DNA from: an uncultured Collinsella sp.
GTDB lineage: Bacteria > Actinomycetota > Coriobacteriia > Coriobacteriales > Coriobacteriaceae
Direction of reading: 5' to 3'
Length of the DNA stretch: 64,000 bases
Assembly: GCA_902482035.1 (NCBI GenBank)
Contig: CABSYW010000001.1
Coordinates: 31,816 to 95,815 of the forward strand
Below the pieces are notes generated by a model, which did not search any database, was not told where the DNA came from, and saw nothing but the letters and a program-made list of their open reading frames with translations. Position numbers and translations under genes: made by a program. The first letter of the stretch is position 1. Each line of letters begins with the position of its first letter. This document shows, one piece after another, positions 48,625 through 56,635 of this stretch.

Positions 48625-49707
48625 TTACCTTTCCCGCACCGCCTCCAACAAATAGTCGCGCATATACGGAATTGCAAACGAAACACAGCCATAGCCCGCA
48701 GGCTCAATCAACCCCGCATCGATGAGACGTTTACGATACGAGCCGACCTTGTTCGCCGGCAACCCCATCTTCTTGGCGATATCACCGTTGGCAATCTCAT
48801 CGCCCTCGCATTGAGCCATTGCCGCGAGATACTGAAACTGTCGCTCTGAAACCCTGCGCAGCGCCGGGGCAATCACCATAGCATTAAAGCTATCAAGAGC
48901 CGCTTGGATACCTTTACGCGCGGACCCTTCGTTCACGCTCTCCGCCCCGCTGCGCGCAGCAACCTGCCAAGCGTAATATCCGACCAACTGGACCATAAAG
49001 GGATAGCCTGCTGAAGCCTTTGTTAATAGCTCAGCGGCGTCTTCATCGAGCTCCTTGCCCGCTCGTCTCATTGTATCCTCAAGCGATCCACCGACTTCAA
49101 AATCGGAGAGACGAGTGAGTTCGATATGTTTTGCCCGCTGAAGGAAGGTAAGGGTATCATCAACCACCACGCCATCCACCGATGTTGGCAAGCCGGCGAA
49201 TGCAAAAGCGACATTCGCCCCTTGGCGAATCAAAAGCTGCATCTCATTGCCCAGCTCGCGCATTTCCTCAGTTGAGGCATCCTGAATCTCGTCGAGCGTA
49301 ATGAGCAGACCTCCGCGCTTCGCGGCATCGTACATTGCCTCGCCCAGATGAGATGCCGACTTCGATACCTCAACGGAGCCAAGGCTGACTCCTAGAATTG
49401 ATGGGGAAATCGACATTGACTCAAGACGAACATTTCGTTGTAGAGCCTCGAGGATTCTACTGCAAAAACCGGCATTCGAGGCGACGTCAACAACCTCGAA
49501 TCCTTTTTTTCGCGCAAGATCACCCAATGCATTGAGAAGCACCGTTTTACCTGTGCCTCGGACGCCCGAGATGCGCATGAGTCGATCGGGAGCACCAGGA
49601 CCATTCTCAAGGGCCTCGGCAAAATCATCCAAAACAGCGTCACGTCCGATAAGCTCAGGCGGATTCATGCCCGCCGTTGGCTTAAAGGGATTAATGGCTT
49701 TCGACAT
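48625..49707 (-). CDS. P-loop ATPase with C-terminal winged-helix-like part (AAA / STAND-like)
   Basis: A 360-residue ATP-binding protein of the ORC/Cdc6-like or archaeal-ATPase type. Residues 1-30 (NPFKPTAGMNPPELIGRD) open like many such proteins. SGVRGTGKTVLLNALG (~47-62) is Walker A, LITLDEIQDASTEEM (~137) Walker B, and FAFAGLPTS (~165) sensor 1. The last ~90 residues (QFQYLAAMAQCEG, then IAKKMGLPANKVGSYRKRLI) look like a winged helix that would bind DNA. The ATG at 49707 has GGAGGG upstream. Function unknown; an antiviral or transposon-linked ATPase, or a DNA-binding regulator, are all possible. Six spaced TTTARCA repeats lie immediately upstream. Confidence 0.8.
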   Translation of the reverse strand: MSKAINPFKPTAGMNPPELIGRDAVLDDFAEALENGPGAPDRLMRISGVRGTGKTVLLNALGDLARKKGFEVVDVASNAGFCSRILEALQRNVRLESMSISPSILGVSLGSVEVSKSASHLGEAMYDAAKRGGLLITLDEIQDASTEEMRELGNEMQLLIRQGANVAFAFAGLPTSVDGVVVDDTLTFLQRAKHIELTRLSDFEVGGSLEDTMRRAGKELDEDAAELLTKASAGYPFMVQLVGYYAWQVAARSGAESVNEGSARKGIQAALDSFNAMVIAPALRRVSERQFQYLAAMAQCEGDEIANGDIAKKMGLPANKVGSYRKRLIDAGLIEPAGYGCVSFAIPYMRDYLLEAVRER

Positions 49708-49726
49708 TCGACCCTCCTCTGCTAGT

Positions 49727-49780
49727 TTTAACAACTTTAACAAAGTTTAGCAACTTTAGCAGAGTTTAACAGGTTTAGCA
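49727..49780. repeat. Iteron-like array of six TTTARCA repeats
   Basis: TTTA(A/G)CA begins at 49727, 49736, 49746, 49755, 49765 and 49774, alternately 9 and 10 bp apart, i.e. three tandem 19-bp units. The spacing is close to one helical turn, so one DNA face is presented repeatedly. It lies directly upstream of the ATPase gene and ends 20 bp from the start codon. Confidence 0.75.
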
Positions 49781-49878
49781 GACCTAGCCGCTTTTGACCT
49801 TACCGGTCCTGCTGGAGCCACCCACTTGAGCAAATACAAATGGCTCCATTCAATTTGTCGGCAACCTGCTCGATACAG

Positions 49879-49912
49879 TAATTCGTACTTTAATTCGCTA
49901 CGACTTAATTCG
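49879..49912. repeat. Three TAATTCG repeats
   Basis: TAATTCG occurs at 49879, 49891 and 49906 in an AT-rich stretch of the 320-bp gap between the ATPase gene and the upstream unknown gene. A protein-binding or promoter role is possible. Nothing else is seen in the gap. Confidence 0.45.
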
Positions 49913-50028
49913 TTATACCTTATCTATACGCAAATGTTCCCGGTACGCCGGCAGCAGTAGCCCCTTCGTTTTGTCGGCATGGTGAGCAAATGGGATGACA
50001 AGCGCGGTCCAGCCCTTCTATGCCGCCC

Positions 50029-52470
50029 CTACCCCAGCGAGCGGTTGAGGGAGCCGAGCTCATCGTTACCCATGGTGCGCCACATTTGATAGATGCAGCC
50101 GCGCGCCAAGAAAAAGAAGCCGTTGTCGACGAGTTGCACGGCGGCATCCGCGAGTTGATTGGTCACGGCGGGCACCGGCGGCAGCTCAAGACCTGCCTTG
50201 CGGATGGTCTCGACAGCCTCCTCAAACGTGGGCGGTTTGATGACGCCCATCTCGTTCATAAGGCCCTGCATTTCCTCCTGCGCACTGCCGCCCGACTCCT
50301 CGCCGCGCGGCACCAGGCGATAACATGCCAGCGCCAGCTCGAGCTGGTCGCAGTTCCAGTAGGCGAATGCCAGGCGATAGAACAGGTAACCGATCGAAGG
50401 CCGGTCGCTGGCAATGCGCAGGCCGTGACGCGCTACCTCGATAATCTCGTCATAACGCTCCAGGCGTGCTAGCACGTTAATCAGGGCAAAGTGAGACTGC
50501 ATGGACGAGCGCGCCAAGTCGTAGAGACGGCGCACCTCGGGCAGCGCACGCTCAAAGTCCTCTTGTTCGGCGTAAAAGCTGCAAATCTCGTGCTGGGCAA
50601 AATACAGCGCATCGGGAGCGCGAAGGATACGCACGGAACGGTCCTCCTCCATCACCGGCAGCACCATGCGCACCAGCTGGTTGTCGCAGAACTGGGTCTG
50701 CACTGGGCCCGTCGCCAAAAGCTCAGCAACAGTACACTTGGCTTCCAGCTCCTCGACAAGGCGAGAAAAGCCCTCGAAAGCACCGGCTCGGTCAACTTTG
50801 GATTGCTCGCGCAGCTCGACGACACGGGCGACATACGGATCGTTGTCCTCCTCCATGACCTCAAGCTCGTCAGCCGTATCAGCGAGCAGCAGATCGCGAA
50901 GCGCAGGCGGCAATGGACGATGGTCATCGCGTGGTCGGGCGTGAACCTCTGCAGGCTCAATCATGTCCGGCGCATCTGCCTCATATGCCTCGAGCAAATG
51001 CTTGCAGGGCATGTCGTCCATATCCATGCTCTCAAGATCCTTGGCGACAGAAACGCAATCGGCCAGATAAGCCGCACGGCCAAAGGAGTACGTTTTAACA
51101 ACGCGCTCGCCCTGCTCGCCGTCGGGAGCCGCAATCTGCACGTAGCAGCGCGTGATGCGAGCACCCGAAGCAAAGCAAGCCGCCGCGAGTGTAAGCGCAA
51201 TACGCGCATCGTGCTCGGTGGCCCATGCTGCGCGCTTAGGCTCATCTACCTCGCGCCAGGCGTCATCTTGAGCATCGTATTCGCGCCGCGGCATAGCATC
51301 GACAACCGTGCGGCCAAATCGCACCAGCATGATGCCCTCGGCGACGTTCGCTCGATAGGTGTAATCGAGCCGCGTGATCACGTTGAGCGCTTCTACGATA
51401 CGTGCAAAGCGGGTGCGAACGTCCCACTCTCCACCCGGCTGGCACGCAACCGTCCCCGGCTTGGCCCACGGGTTGTCATTCGACAGCGTTTCGAGCAAGC
51501 GAGGAACGTCGTTTGTCGTCTTGCTGATATGCCATAGGTCGAAGAGCGAGCAGCCCTCAAAGCTTGGCGACGAGGCAACGGGGCCCAACCCTGCTCCAAT
51601 ACGCTCAAGGATGCCCGATAGGCGGTTCAGGCGGCACTCGACGGCAAGCAGGGTATCGATCTCGTCCTGGTCCAGCGGGCTACGGTCAAAATTGAGATAG
51701 AAGAGCCTCGAGCGATCGATGCGCGCCAGGCTCATTTCGGTTTTAGCCGCTATGGTGCGCAGGCGTGGCAGATTAACTTCGCCCATCAAAGCGGCGGCAT
51801 AGCGCTCAATGCCACTTGGATTATCTGTATGGTCAATGCGGTAGAGCAACGTTTCAATTGCATCGGGCAGCGGCGTGGAATCAAAACCCAGCAGTACCTC
51901 AACCGGCTCGGGGAGTTTTACAAGTTTGATCTTGTCGACGGCATTTTTCATGCCCTCGTCGAGGCCGTCACCGTTTGCCGTGCTTGAGATGGAGTTTTCA
52001 GAATCGGCGAATATCACGTAACGCAAGAACATCGAGGCCATGAACTCGCCGTAGCGAAGGCTGCGCGTCGAATTCCACGTCTCGCGATCGGATTGTTCGC
52101 GCATGGTTCCTTCGGGAGAGCCGATGACTCGCGCCCGGGAGCGCATCGTCCCATCGGCACCCCTGACCGCAATCTCACCGATGTTGGAATCGGACTCGTC
52201 GAGAATCAGTTGCATGTCGGGATCGTCGGGCAGCGACATCTCGTTAACGGGACGGTCCACCTTATAGACCTCACCCGAAACGCTCACGTAGCCCAAAAGC
52301 GACACATGGCTTTTGCCGACGAATTCGACGACATAGCATGATTCATGCGGGTCCTCGCCAAAGAGCTTCCAAACCACGCCATACGAGCGTCCCGCAGGCT
52401 GCTCGGGCATGGCCGGAAAGCGCTTTTTGGGATCGAGAAACCTGAGCTTGTATGTCGGACGCTCTGCCAC
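50029..52470 (-). CDS. Large protein of unknown function with C-terminal TPR-like helices
   Basis: An 813-residue protein I do not recognise. There is no signal peptide or membrane segment. Residues ~1-140 look like a beta-rich domain (YKLRFLDPKKRFPAMPEQ, then YVVEFVGKSHVSLLGYVS). The middle (~180-460) is mixed alpha/beta with many acidic residues. From ~560 on, helical pairs such as HEICSFYAEQEDFERALPEV, LINVLARLERYDEIIEVARH and LAFAYWNCDQLELALACYRL have the spacing of TPR repeats, suggesting protein-protein contacts. Four Trp and a run of DMDDMPC are unremarkable. Start is GTG with AGGGTGA upstream. It precedes the ATPase gene on the same strand after 320 bp; no operon is obvious. Confidence 0.75.
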   Translation of the reverse strand: MAERPTYKLRFLDPKKRFPAMPEQPAGRSYGVVWKLFGEDPHESCYVVEFVGKSHVSLLGYVSVSGEVYKVDRPVNEMSLPDDPDMQLILDESDSNIGEIAVRGADGTMRSRARVIGSPEGTMREQSDRETWNSTRSLRYGEFMASMFLRYVIFADSENSISSTANGDGLDEGMKNAVDKIKLVKLPEPVEVLLGFDSTPLPDAIETLLYRIDHTDNPSGIERYAAALMGEVNLPRLRTIAAKTEMSLARIDRSRLFYLNFDRSPLDQDEIDTLLAVECRLNRLSGILERIGAGLGPVASSPSFEGCSLFDLWHISKTTNDVPRLLETLSNDNPWAKPGTVACQPGGEWDVRTRFARIVEALNVITRLDYTYRANVAEGIMLVRFGRTVVDAMPRREYDAQDDAWREVDEPKRAAWATEHDARIALTLAAACFASGARITRCYVQIAAPDGEQGERVVKTYSFGRAAYLADCVSVAKDLESMDMDDMPCKHLLEAYEADAPDMIEPAEVHARPRDDHRPLPPALRDLLLADTADELEVMEEDNDPYVARVVELREQSKVDRAGAFEGFSRLVEELEAKCTVAELLATGPVQTQFCDNQLVRMVLPVMEEDRSVRILRAPDALYFAQHEICSFYAEQEDFERALPEVRRLYDLARSSMQSHFALINVLARLERYDEIIEVARHGLRIASDRPSIGYLFYRLAFAYWNCDQLELALACYRLVPRGEESGGSAQEEMQGLMNEMGVIKPPTFEEAVETIRKAGLELPPVPAVTNQLADAAVQLVDNGFFFLARGCIYQMWRTMGNDELGSLNRSLG

Positions 52471-52578
52471 GAAATATCACCCTGATCGGCCGTCTAAAGA
52501 AAGAGCGCGCCACGGGCTCACCGAGGCGCATACTCGAAATCTTACACGAGTCGATGAGAAATAGTCCCCTTTGACCGA

Positions 52579-52636
52579 GGTTCGAATCCATGCGGTGTTT
52601 ACGTAAAAGAAAAGCCCCCGTCGCCGGAGGCTTTCA
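52579..52636 (-). terminator. Terminator after first tRNA-Arg, with inverted T-arm relic
   Basis: On the minus strand AAAGCCTCCGGC pairs with GACGGGGGCTTT (one mismatch), followed by TCTTTT, at 52609-52636. At the far side lies GGTTCGAATCC (52579-52589), a T-arm-like motif in the opposite orientation to the tRNA, as also seen beyond tRNA-Ser and tRNA-Leu. Confidence 0.7.
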
Positions 52637-52644
52637 ATTTCAAT

Positions 52645-52721
52645 TGGTGCGGCGTATAGGATTCGAACCTATGACGTTCTGATTCGTAGTCAGACCCTCT
52701 ATCCAGCTGAGGTAACGCCGC
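52645..52721 (-). tRNA. tRNA-Arg (ACG anticodon), copy 1
   Basis: A 77-nt tRNA with acceptor GCGGCGT/ACGCCGC, anticodon arm TCTGA-CTACGAA-TCAGA (anticodon ACG, read as ICG after deamination), T-arm AGGTTCGAATCCT and encoded CCA. Identical in sequence to the copy at 52880-52956. Confidence 0.96.
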
Positions 52722-52842
52722 GACTTATTGATTATTATGCACATGGACTGAATAATGGTCAAGCGTTTTTTCAAAAAAAGTTATCGAATTTGATTTTTAC
52801 TCATTTGGAGGGCTTGGCACGATCTTCGGTGCATCGCGATAT

Positions 52843-52872
52843 AAGAAAAGCCCCCGTCTCCGGAGGCTTAAA
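52843..52872 (-). terminator. Terminator after second tRNA-Arg
   Basis: On the minus strand AAGCCTCCGGAGACGGGGGCTT (written here only as AAGCCTCCGG and ACGGGGGCTT) forms a stem followed by TTCTTA. It resembles the terminator after copy 1. Confidence 0.65.
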
Positions 52873-52879
52873 ACTCAAT

Positions 52880-52956
52880 TGGTGCGGCGTATAGGATTCG
52901 AACCTATGACGTTCTGATTCGTAGTCAGACCCTCTATCCAGCTGAGGTAACGCCGC
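52880..52956 (-). tRNA. tRNA-Arg (ACG anticodon), copy 2
   Basis: Same 77-nt sequence as the copy at 52645-52721, including encoded CCA. The two are 235 bp apart in direct order, each with its own terminator, indicating a recent duplication or gene conversion. Confidence 0.96.
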
Positions 52957-53036
52957 AGCCCAAGACATATAAAACCACTTTAGTTCGTTAGAGTCAAGCA
53001 AAATCTCAAACTTTTTTTCGCGCGGGCCGCAATTTG

Positions 53037-53414
53037 TCACGCTGCACCACAAGCATCGGCGCTTCTCGTGCGATCGATTGGCTTTTCGATCACATCGAAC
53101 CCGGTGCCAAGCTCCCCCAGAAGCGACCGCACCCGTTGCGCACAGTCGTAGTCGGCAAACGAGATGCTCAGCATTCGGGCCACCTGATTAGAAGTTCCAA
53201 CGCCATAGAAGTGCTCAAGGACAACAAGCGCCTCATGCGTCACAAAGGTCTCGACCACATGCGGCGACTCCTCGTAGCACCATTGCGTCAACGGCCCCTC
53301 ACTCGTCTGTCGAACCACCAGGCCACCCATGCCAGACGGCTCACACGTTACAAGCAGGTACTCCCCGCCCTCGTCGCTCTCAAACAAAACCACCCGATCA
53401 TCAAACAGCTCCAT
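53037..53414 (-). CDS. Small hypothetical protein
   Basis: A 125-residue soluble protein I do not recognise. The first half is beta-rich (DDRVVLFESDEGGEYLLVTC, GGLVVRQTSEGPLTQW), the second helical (HEALVVLEHFYGVGTSNQVA, AQRVRSLLGELG). AAAGGGG upstream of the ATG supports it as a real gene, and codon use matches its neighbours. It stands alone between tRNA-Arg and serS. No function is proposed. Confidence 0.7.
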   Translation of the reverse strand: MELFDDRVVLFESDEGGEYLLVTCEPSGMGGLVVRQTSEGPLTQWCYEESPHVVETFVTHEALVVLEHFYGVGTSNQVARMLSISFADYDCAQRVRSLLGELGTGFDVIEKPIDRTRSADACGAA

Positions 53415-53540
53415 CGCGTCCCCTTTCTCTCGCTCTTATTTAGCAAAAGCATAGCAGGTAGATGGCTGTATACAGAACAGTTGTTCGTGTGTTTTCTATC
53501 GAGCTGTCCGCACGGCATGGTATGGACCTACGCACGAAAT

Positions 53541-53565
53541 AGGGCGCCCCCGAAGGAGCGCCCTT
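53541..53565 (-). terminator. Terminator after serS
   Basis: GGGCGC and GCGCCC, with further pairing (CCCC/GGAG wobble), form a short GC stem about 20 bp past the serS stop; only TATTT follows on the minus strand. Confidence 0.6.
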
Positions 53566-53587
53566 GCATATCCCCTATGCAGGCAAG

Positions 53588-54871
53588 TTACGCGACCGGC
53601 TCGATCTTCTCGAGACCGCCCATGTAAGGACGCAAAACCTCGGGGATCGTGATGGTGCCGTCGGCGTTCTGGTAGTTCTCCAGAATGGCAGCCATGGTGC
53701 GGCCGGCCGGCAGGCCGGAACCATTGAGGGTGTGCAGGTAGCGCGAACCCTTGAAGTTCTCGGGGTCGCGATACTTGATGTTGGCGCGGCGAGCCTGGAA
53801 GTCACCGCAGTTGGAGCAGGAGCTGATCTCCTTGTAGGCGTTGTAGCTCGGCAGCCAGACCTCGACGTCGTAGGTCTGACGGGCAGAGAAGCCCAAGTCG
53901 CCGGTGCACAGGCTAATCACGCGATACGGAAGGCCCAGCTGCTGCAGCAGGTACTCGGCCTCGGCGGTCATGCTCTCGAGCTCATCGTCGGACTCCTCCG
54001 GCTTAGCGAACTTGACCATCTCGACCTTGTCGAACTCGTGCTGACGGATGATGCCGCGGGTGTCGCGACCGGCGGAACCGGCCTCCTCACGGAAGCAGGG
54101 GGTGAAGGCGGTGTAGCGGCGCGGCAGGGTGTCGGCATCGAGGACCTCGCCGGCGTGCAGGTTGGTGAGCACGACCTCGGCGGTAGGGATCAGGAAGTTG
54201 TCGCCCGAGACGTGATAGGCGTCATCCTCGAACTTGGGCAGCTGACCCGTGCCAAACATGGTCTGACGCTTGACGACGATAGGCGGCCACCACTCCTTAA
54301 AGCCACGGCTGGTGTGCGTATCGAGGAAGAAGTTGATGAGGGCGCGCTCCAGGCGGGCGCCGGCGCCACCGAGAACGGTAAAACGGCTGCCGGAGAGCTT
54401 GTTGCCGCGCTCGAAGTCGAGGATGTCCAGGTCGGTGCCCAGATCCCAGTGCGGCTTAAAGTCGAAGTCGAACTCGCGCGGGGTGCCCCAACGACGGCGC
54501 TCGATGTTCTCGTCCTCGTCCTTGCCGTACGGCGTGGCCTCGCAAGGAATGTTGGGCAGGTGAGCCATGAAGTCGTACTGCTCCTGCTCGAGGGCAGTAC
54601 GACGCTCGGCCAGACCGTCAATCTTCTCGTTGACGGCGCGCACGGCCTCCTTGGCGGCCTCGGCCTCGTCCTTCTTGCCCTCCTTCATCAGGGCGCCGAT
54701 CTTCTTGGACTCGGCATTGCGCGTAGCCTGGAGCTCCTCGACCTCGGTGATGACGGCACGACGCTCGTCGTCGAGCTCAAAGAACTTCTCGCGATCCCAA
54801 GACGTCTGGCGGTTAGCCATGGCGACATCGATGGCATCGGGGTTCTCGCGAACAAACTTGATATCAAGCAT
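53588..54871 (-). CDS. serS: Seryl-tRNA synthetase
   Basis: A 427-residue class II synthetase charging tRNA-Ser. Residues 1-105 are the antiparallel coiled-coil arm that binds the long variable arm of tRNA-Ser. The catalytic domain has LIPTAEVVLTNLHAGEVLD, TPCFREEAGSAGRDTRGIIR (motif 2, ~256), VEVWLPSYNAYKEISSCSNC and LNGSGLPAGRTMAAILENYQ (motif 3, ~380). GGAGGAT precedes the ATG at 54871; a longer frame lacks a site. It is divergent from a small membrane-protein gene. No T-box leader fits in the short upstream region. Confidence 0.97.
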   Translation of the reverse strand: MLDIKFVRENPDAIDVAMANRQTSWDREKFFELDDERRAVITEVEELQATRNAESKKIGALMKEGKKDEAEAAKEAVRAVNEKIDGLAERRTALEQEQYDFMAHLPNIPCEATPYGKDEDENIERRRWGTPREFDFDFKPHWDLGTDLDILDFERGNKLSGSRFTVLGGAGARLERALINFFLDTHTSRGFKEWWPPIVVKRQTMFGTGQLPKFEDDAYHVSGDNFLIPTAEVVLTNLHAGEVLDADTLPRRYTAFTPCFREEAGSAGRDTRGIIRQHEFDKVEMVKFAKPEESDDELESMTAEAEYLLQQLGLPYRVISLCTGDLGFSARQTYDVEVWLPSYNAYKEISSCSNCGDFQARRANIKYRDPENFKGSRYLHTLNGSGLPAGRTMAAILENYQNADGTITIPEVLRPYMGGLEKIEPVA

Positions 54872-54982
54872 TAGATCCTCCGGCGATATACATTCCATTT
54901 AGGTTGCAACCTTGTACATGTATGGGCAAGTATATACTTATGAGCGTTTACGACCCAACTCAACTACGCAAGAAGGCACCCA

Positions 54983-55156
54983 ATGGACGCAGTTTTTTCC
55001 TTTTTGTTTGGCACCCGCACCGGTTTTGCCATCCTTTTCGCCGGCGGCATCCTGTTGTTTGCGATTCTTGCCTTTGTAATGGAGAAGCGCACCCATAAGA
55101 TGTACGTTGACCGCGGACCCAAGTCCGAGGATGAGGAAGACAGCTTCTGGGACTAA
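54983..55156 (+). CDS. 57-residue single-pass membrane protein
   Basis: A small protein with one membrane helix: a short start (MDAVFSFLFGTRTG), a hydrophobic stretch of about 20 residues rich in Ile/Leu/Phe, then EKRTHKMYVDRGPK and an acidic end SEDEEDSFWD. The positive residues just after the helix suggest an outside N-terminus. AAGGCACC precedes the ATG and a TATACT-like box lies about 45 bp upstream. A strong plus-strand terminator follows at 55209-55249. It is divergent from serS. Function unknown. Confidence 0.75.
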   Translation: MDAVFSFLFGTRTGFAILFAGGILLFAILAFVMEKRTHKMYVDRGPKSEDEEDSFWD

Positions 55157-55310
55157 CCTGCCAAAAAAGGGCCAGGTTTATTTTGGTCGGTTTTATCTGG
55201 GCAAACGCAAGCGCCCCGCAACTGGAATTGAGCCAGTTGCGGGGCGCTTTTCGCTAAAAGGACAAAACTGCAGGAAAACCTTCCAAAATAAACCTGTCCC
55301 TTTTTGGTCG
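55149..55310. repeat. Nested palindrome F (CCAAAAAGGG...CAGGTTTATTTTGG arms)
   Basis: An imperfect outer inverted repeat (about 55149-55193 with 55272-55310) carries CCAAAAA, GGG, CAGGTTTATTTTGG and GGTTTT in both arms. It encloses a perfect 16-bp inner hairpin (55210-55248) from GCGCCCCGCAACTGG and its complement, followed by TTTTCGC on the plus strand, so the inner hairpin ends the small membrane-protein gene. The proC stop codon lies at the right edge. One arm occurs alone at 10629-10678. Confidence 0.75.
55209..55249 (+). terminator. Terminator of the small membrane-protein gene
   Basis: A 16-bp perfect GC-rich stem with a short AATTGA loop, then TTTTCG on the plus strand. On the minus strand the flank is T-poorer, so action on proC is less sure. 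Confidence 0.8.
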
Positions 55311-55313
55311 GTT

Positions 55314-56084
55314 TTATTGGAGGGTTGCGTCAATTGCCTTGACCAAGGCGCTGCGCATGCCGGCATCCTCGAGCGCGACGACGCCCTTGATGGTAGCACC
55401 GCCGGGCGAGCACACGGCATCCTTCATCGCTGCGGGATGCTGACCGGTTGCAAGCTGCAACTTTGCCGTACCCAGCACCATCTGGCTCACAATGCGATAG
55501 GCATCGGCGCGCGGAATACCGTGTTTGACGGCCGCATCGCCCAGAGCCTCGATCGCCATGGCGACAAACGCCGGGGCGCAACCGCCCACGGTACCGCCCA
55601 CAAACAGCAGACTCGAATCGAGCTCGACCACCGTGCCAAGCTTGCCAAGCAGATCAAGCACCACTACGCTCTGCTCATCACTAAGCGTGGAAGCCTTCTC
55701 GCAAGCGATGACGCCCTCGCCCACCGAAACCGGCGTGTTGGGCACCGTCGAGATATGCGCGACGCCCGGCAGGACCTGCTCCCACTTGGCACTGTCCCAG
55801 GTCCAGGCAACCGACAGAACGACCTTTTTGGCAAGAGCATCCTTGAGCGGGGCGAATATCTTCTCGATCATATACGGTTTGACCGCAGCGACCACGATAT
55901 CGGATGCGGCGACAACCTCGGCGGCATCGTGGCAGGCGACCATGCCGCGCGCCTCGCAGCGCTCAACCAGTGCGTCGTAGCGACCCGCGCAGGCGCACAT
56001 GTCGCTCGCAGCTACACCGGCAGCGATCCAGCCATCGGCCATAGCGCTCGCCATATTGCCAAAACCGACAAACCCAATCTTCAT
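55314..56084 (-). CDS. proC: Pyrroline-5-carboxylate reductase
   Basis: A 256-residue NAD(P)H-dependent reductase, last step of proline synthesis. GFVGFGNMASAMADGWI (residues 4-20) is the Rossmann nucleotide loop and AVKPYMIEKI (~67) is typical. The C-terminal helical domain has VPNTPVSVGEG, GTVGGCAPAFVAMAIEALGD and SPGGATIKGVVALEDAG (~230), the family signature. Length is slightly short of the usual 265-270. Its stop codon sits inside the right arm of nested palindrome F. The ribosome site is weak (AGGACT). Confidence 0.95.
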   Translation of the reverse strand: MKIGFVGFGNMASAMADGWIAAGVAASDMCACAGRYDALVERCEARGMVACHDAAEVVAASDIVVAAVKPYMIEKIFAPLKDALAKKVVLSVAWTWDSAKWEQVLPGVAHISTVPNTPVSVGEGVIACEKASTLSDEQSVVVLDLLGKLGTVVELDSSLLFVGGTVGGCAPAFVAMAIEALGDAAVKHGIPRADAYRIVSQMVLGTAKLQLATGQHPAAMKDAVCSPGGATIKGVVALEDAGMRSALVKAIDATLQ

Positions 56085-56158
56085 ATCTCATAGTCCTCTC
56101 AGACACGCTCTTCAAAAACGAAAGCTATTGTCCCACGCCATTGTTTCGTATTGCCGAC

Positions 56159-56629
56159 CTATTTGTGATACGGCTCGCCACGACTGATCTTGCAGGCACG
56201 GTAAATCTGCTCTAGCAGCACCACACGCGCCAGGTTATGCGGCAAGGTAATGCGTCCAAAGCTGAGCATCTCGTCGGCGCGGGCGCGCACGTCATCGCTC
56301 ACGCCGTCCGATCCGCCGATTACAAAGGCGATGTCGCTGTTACCACGCAGCATAAGATCGTCGAGCCGCGCCGAGAGCTCCTCACTCGAACGCTCCTTGC
56401 CCTCGATAGCCAGCAGGATCACATGCGCCCGAGACGGCAATGCAGCAAGAATTGCCGCCCCCTCCTTGTCGCGCGCGGCATCCACGCCGCCCGCCTTAGC
56501 CGGGTCGATATCGGCCACCTCGCGGATATCAACCTTGGCATAGGCACCTAGGCGCTTGGTGTACTCAGCGCACGCGTCCTTCCAAAAGCGCTCCTTGAGC
56601 TTACCGACGCAAACGACGGTGTATTTCAC
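56159..56629 (-). CDS. rlmH: 23S rRNA (pseudouridine-1915 N3)-methyltransferase RlmH
   Basis: A 156-residue SPOUT-class methyltransferase acting on helix 69 of 23S rRNA. The N-terminal VCVGKLKERFWKDACAEYTKR is the family start, LLAIEGKERSSEELSARL and FVIGGSDGVSDDV (~102) form the knot and SAM-binding loop, and the C-terminus LEQIYRACKISRGEPYHK is the conserved end. The start is GTG; AAGGAG lies upstream and overlaps the stop of the SPFH gene, so the two are translationally linked. Confidence 0.96.
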   Translation of the reverse strand: MKYTVVCVGKLKERFWKDACAEYTKRLGAYAKVDIREVADIDPAKAGGVDAARDKEGAAILAALPSRAHVILLAIEGKERSSEELSARLDDLMLRGNSDIAFVIGGSDGVSDDVRARADEMLSFGRITLPHNLARVVLLEQIYRACKISRGEPYHK

Positions 56630-56635
56630 GCGCGT

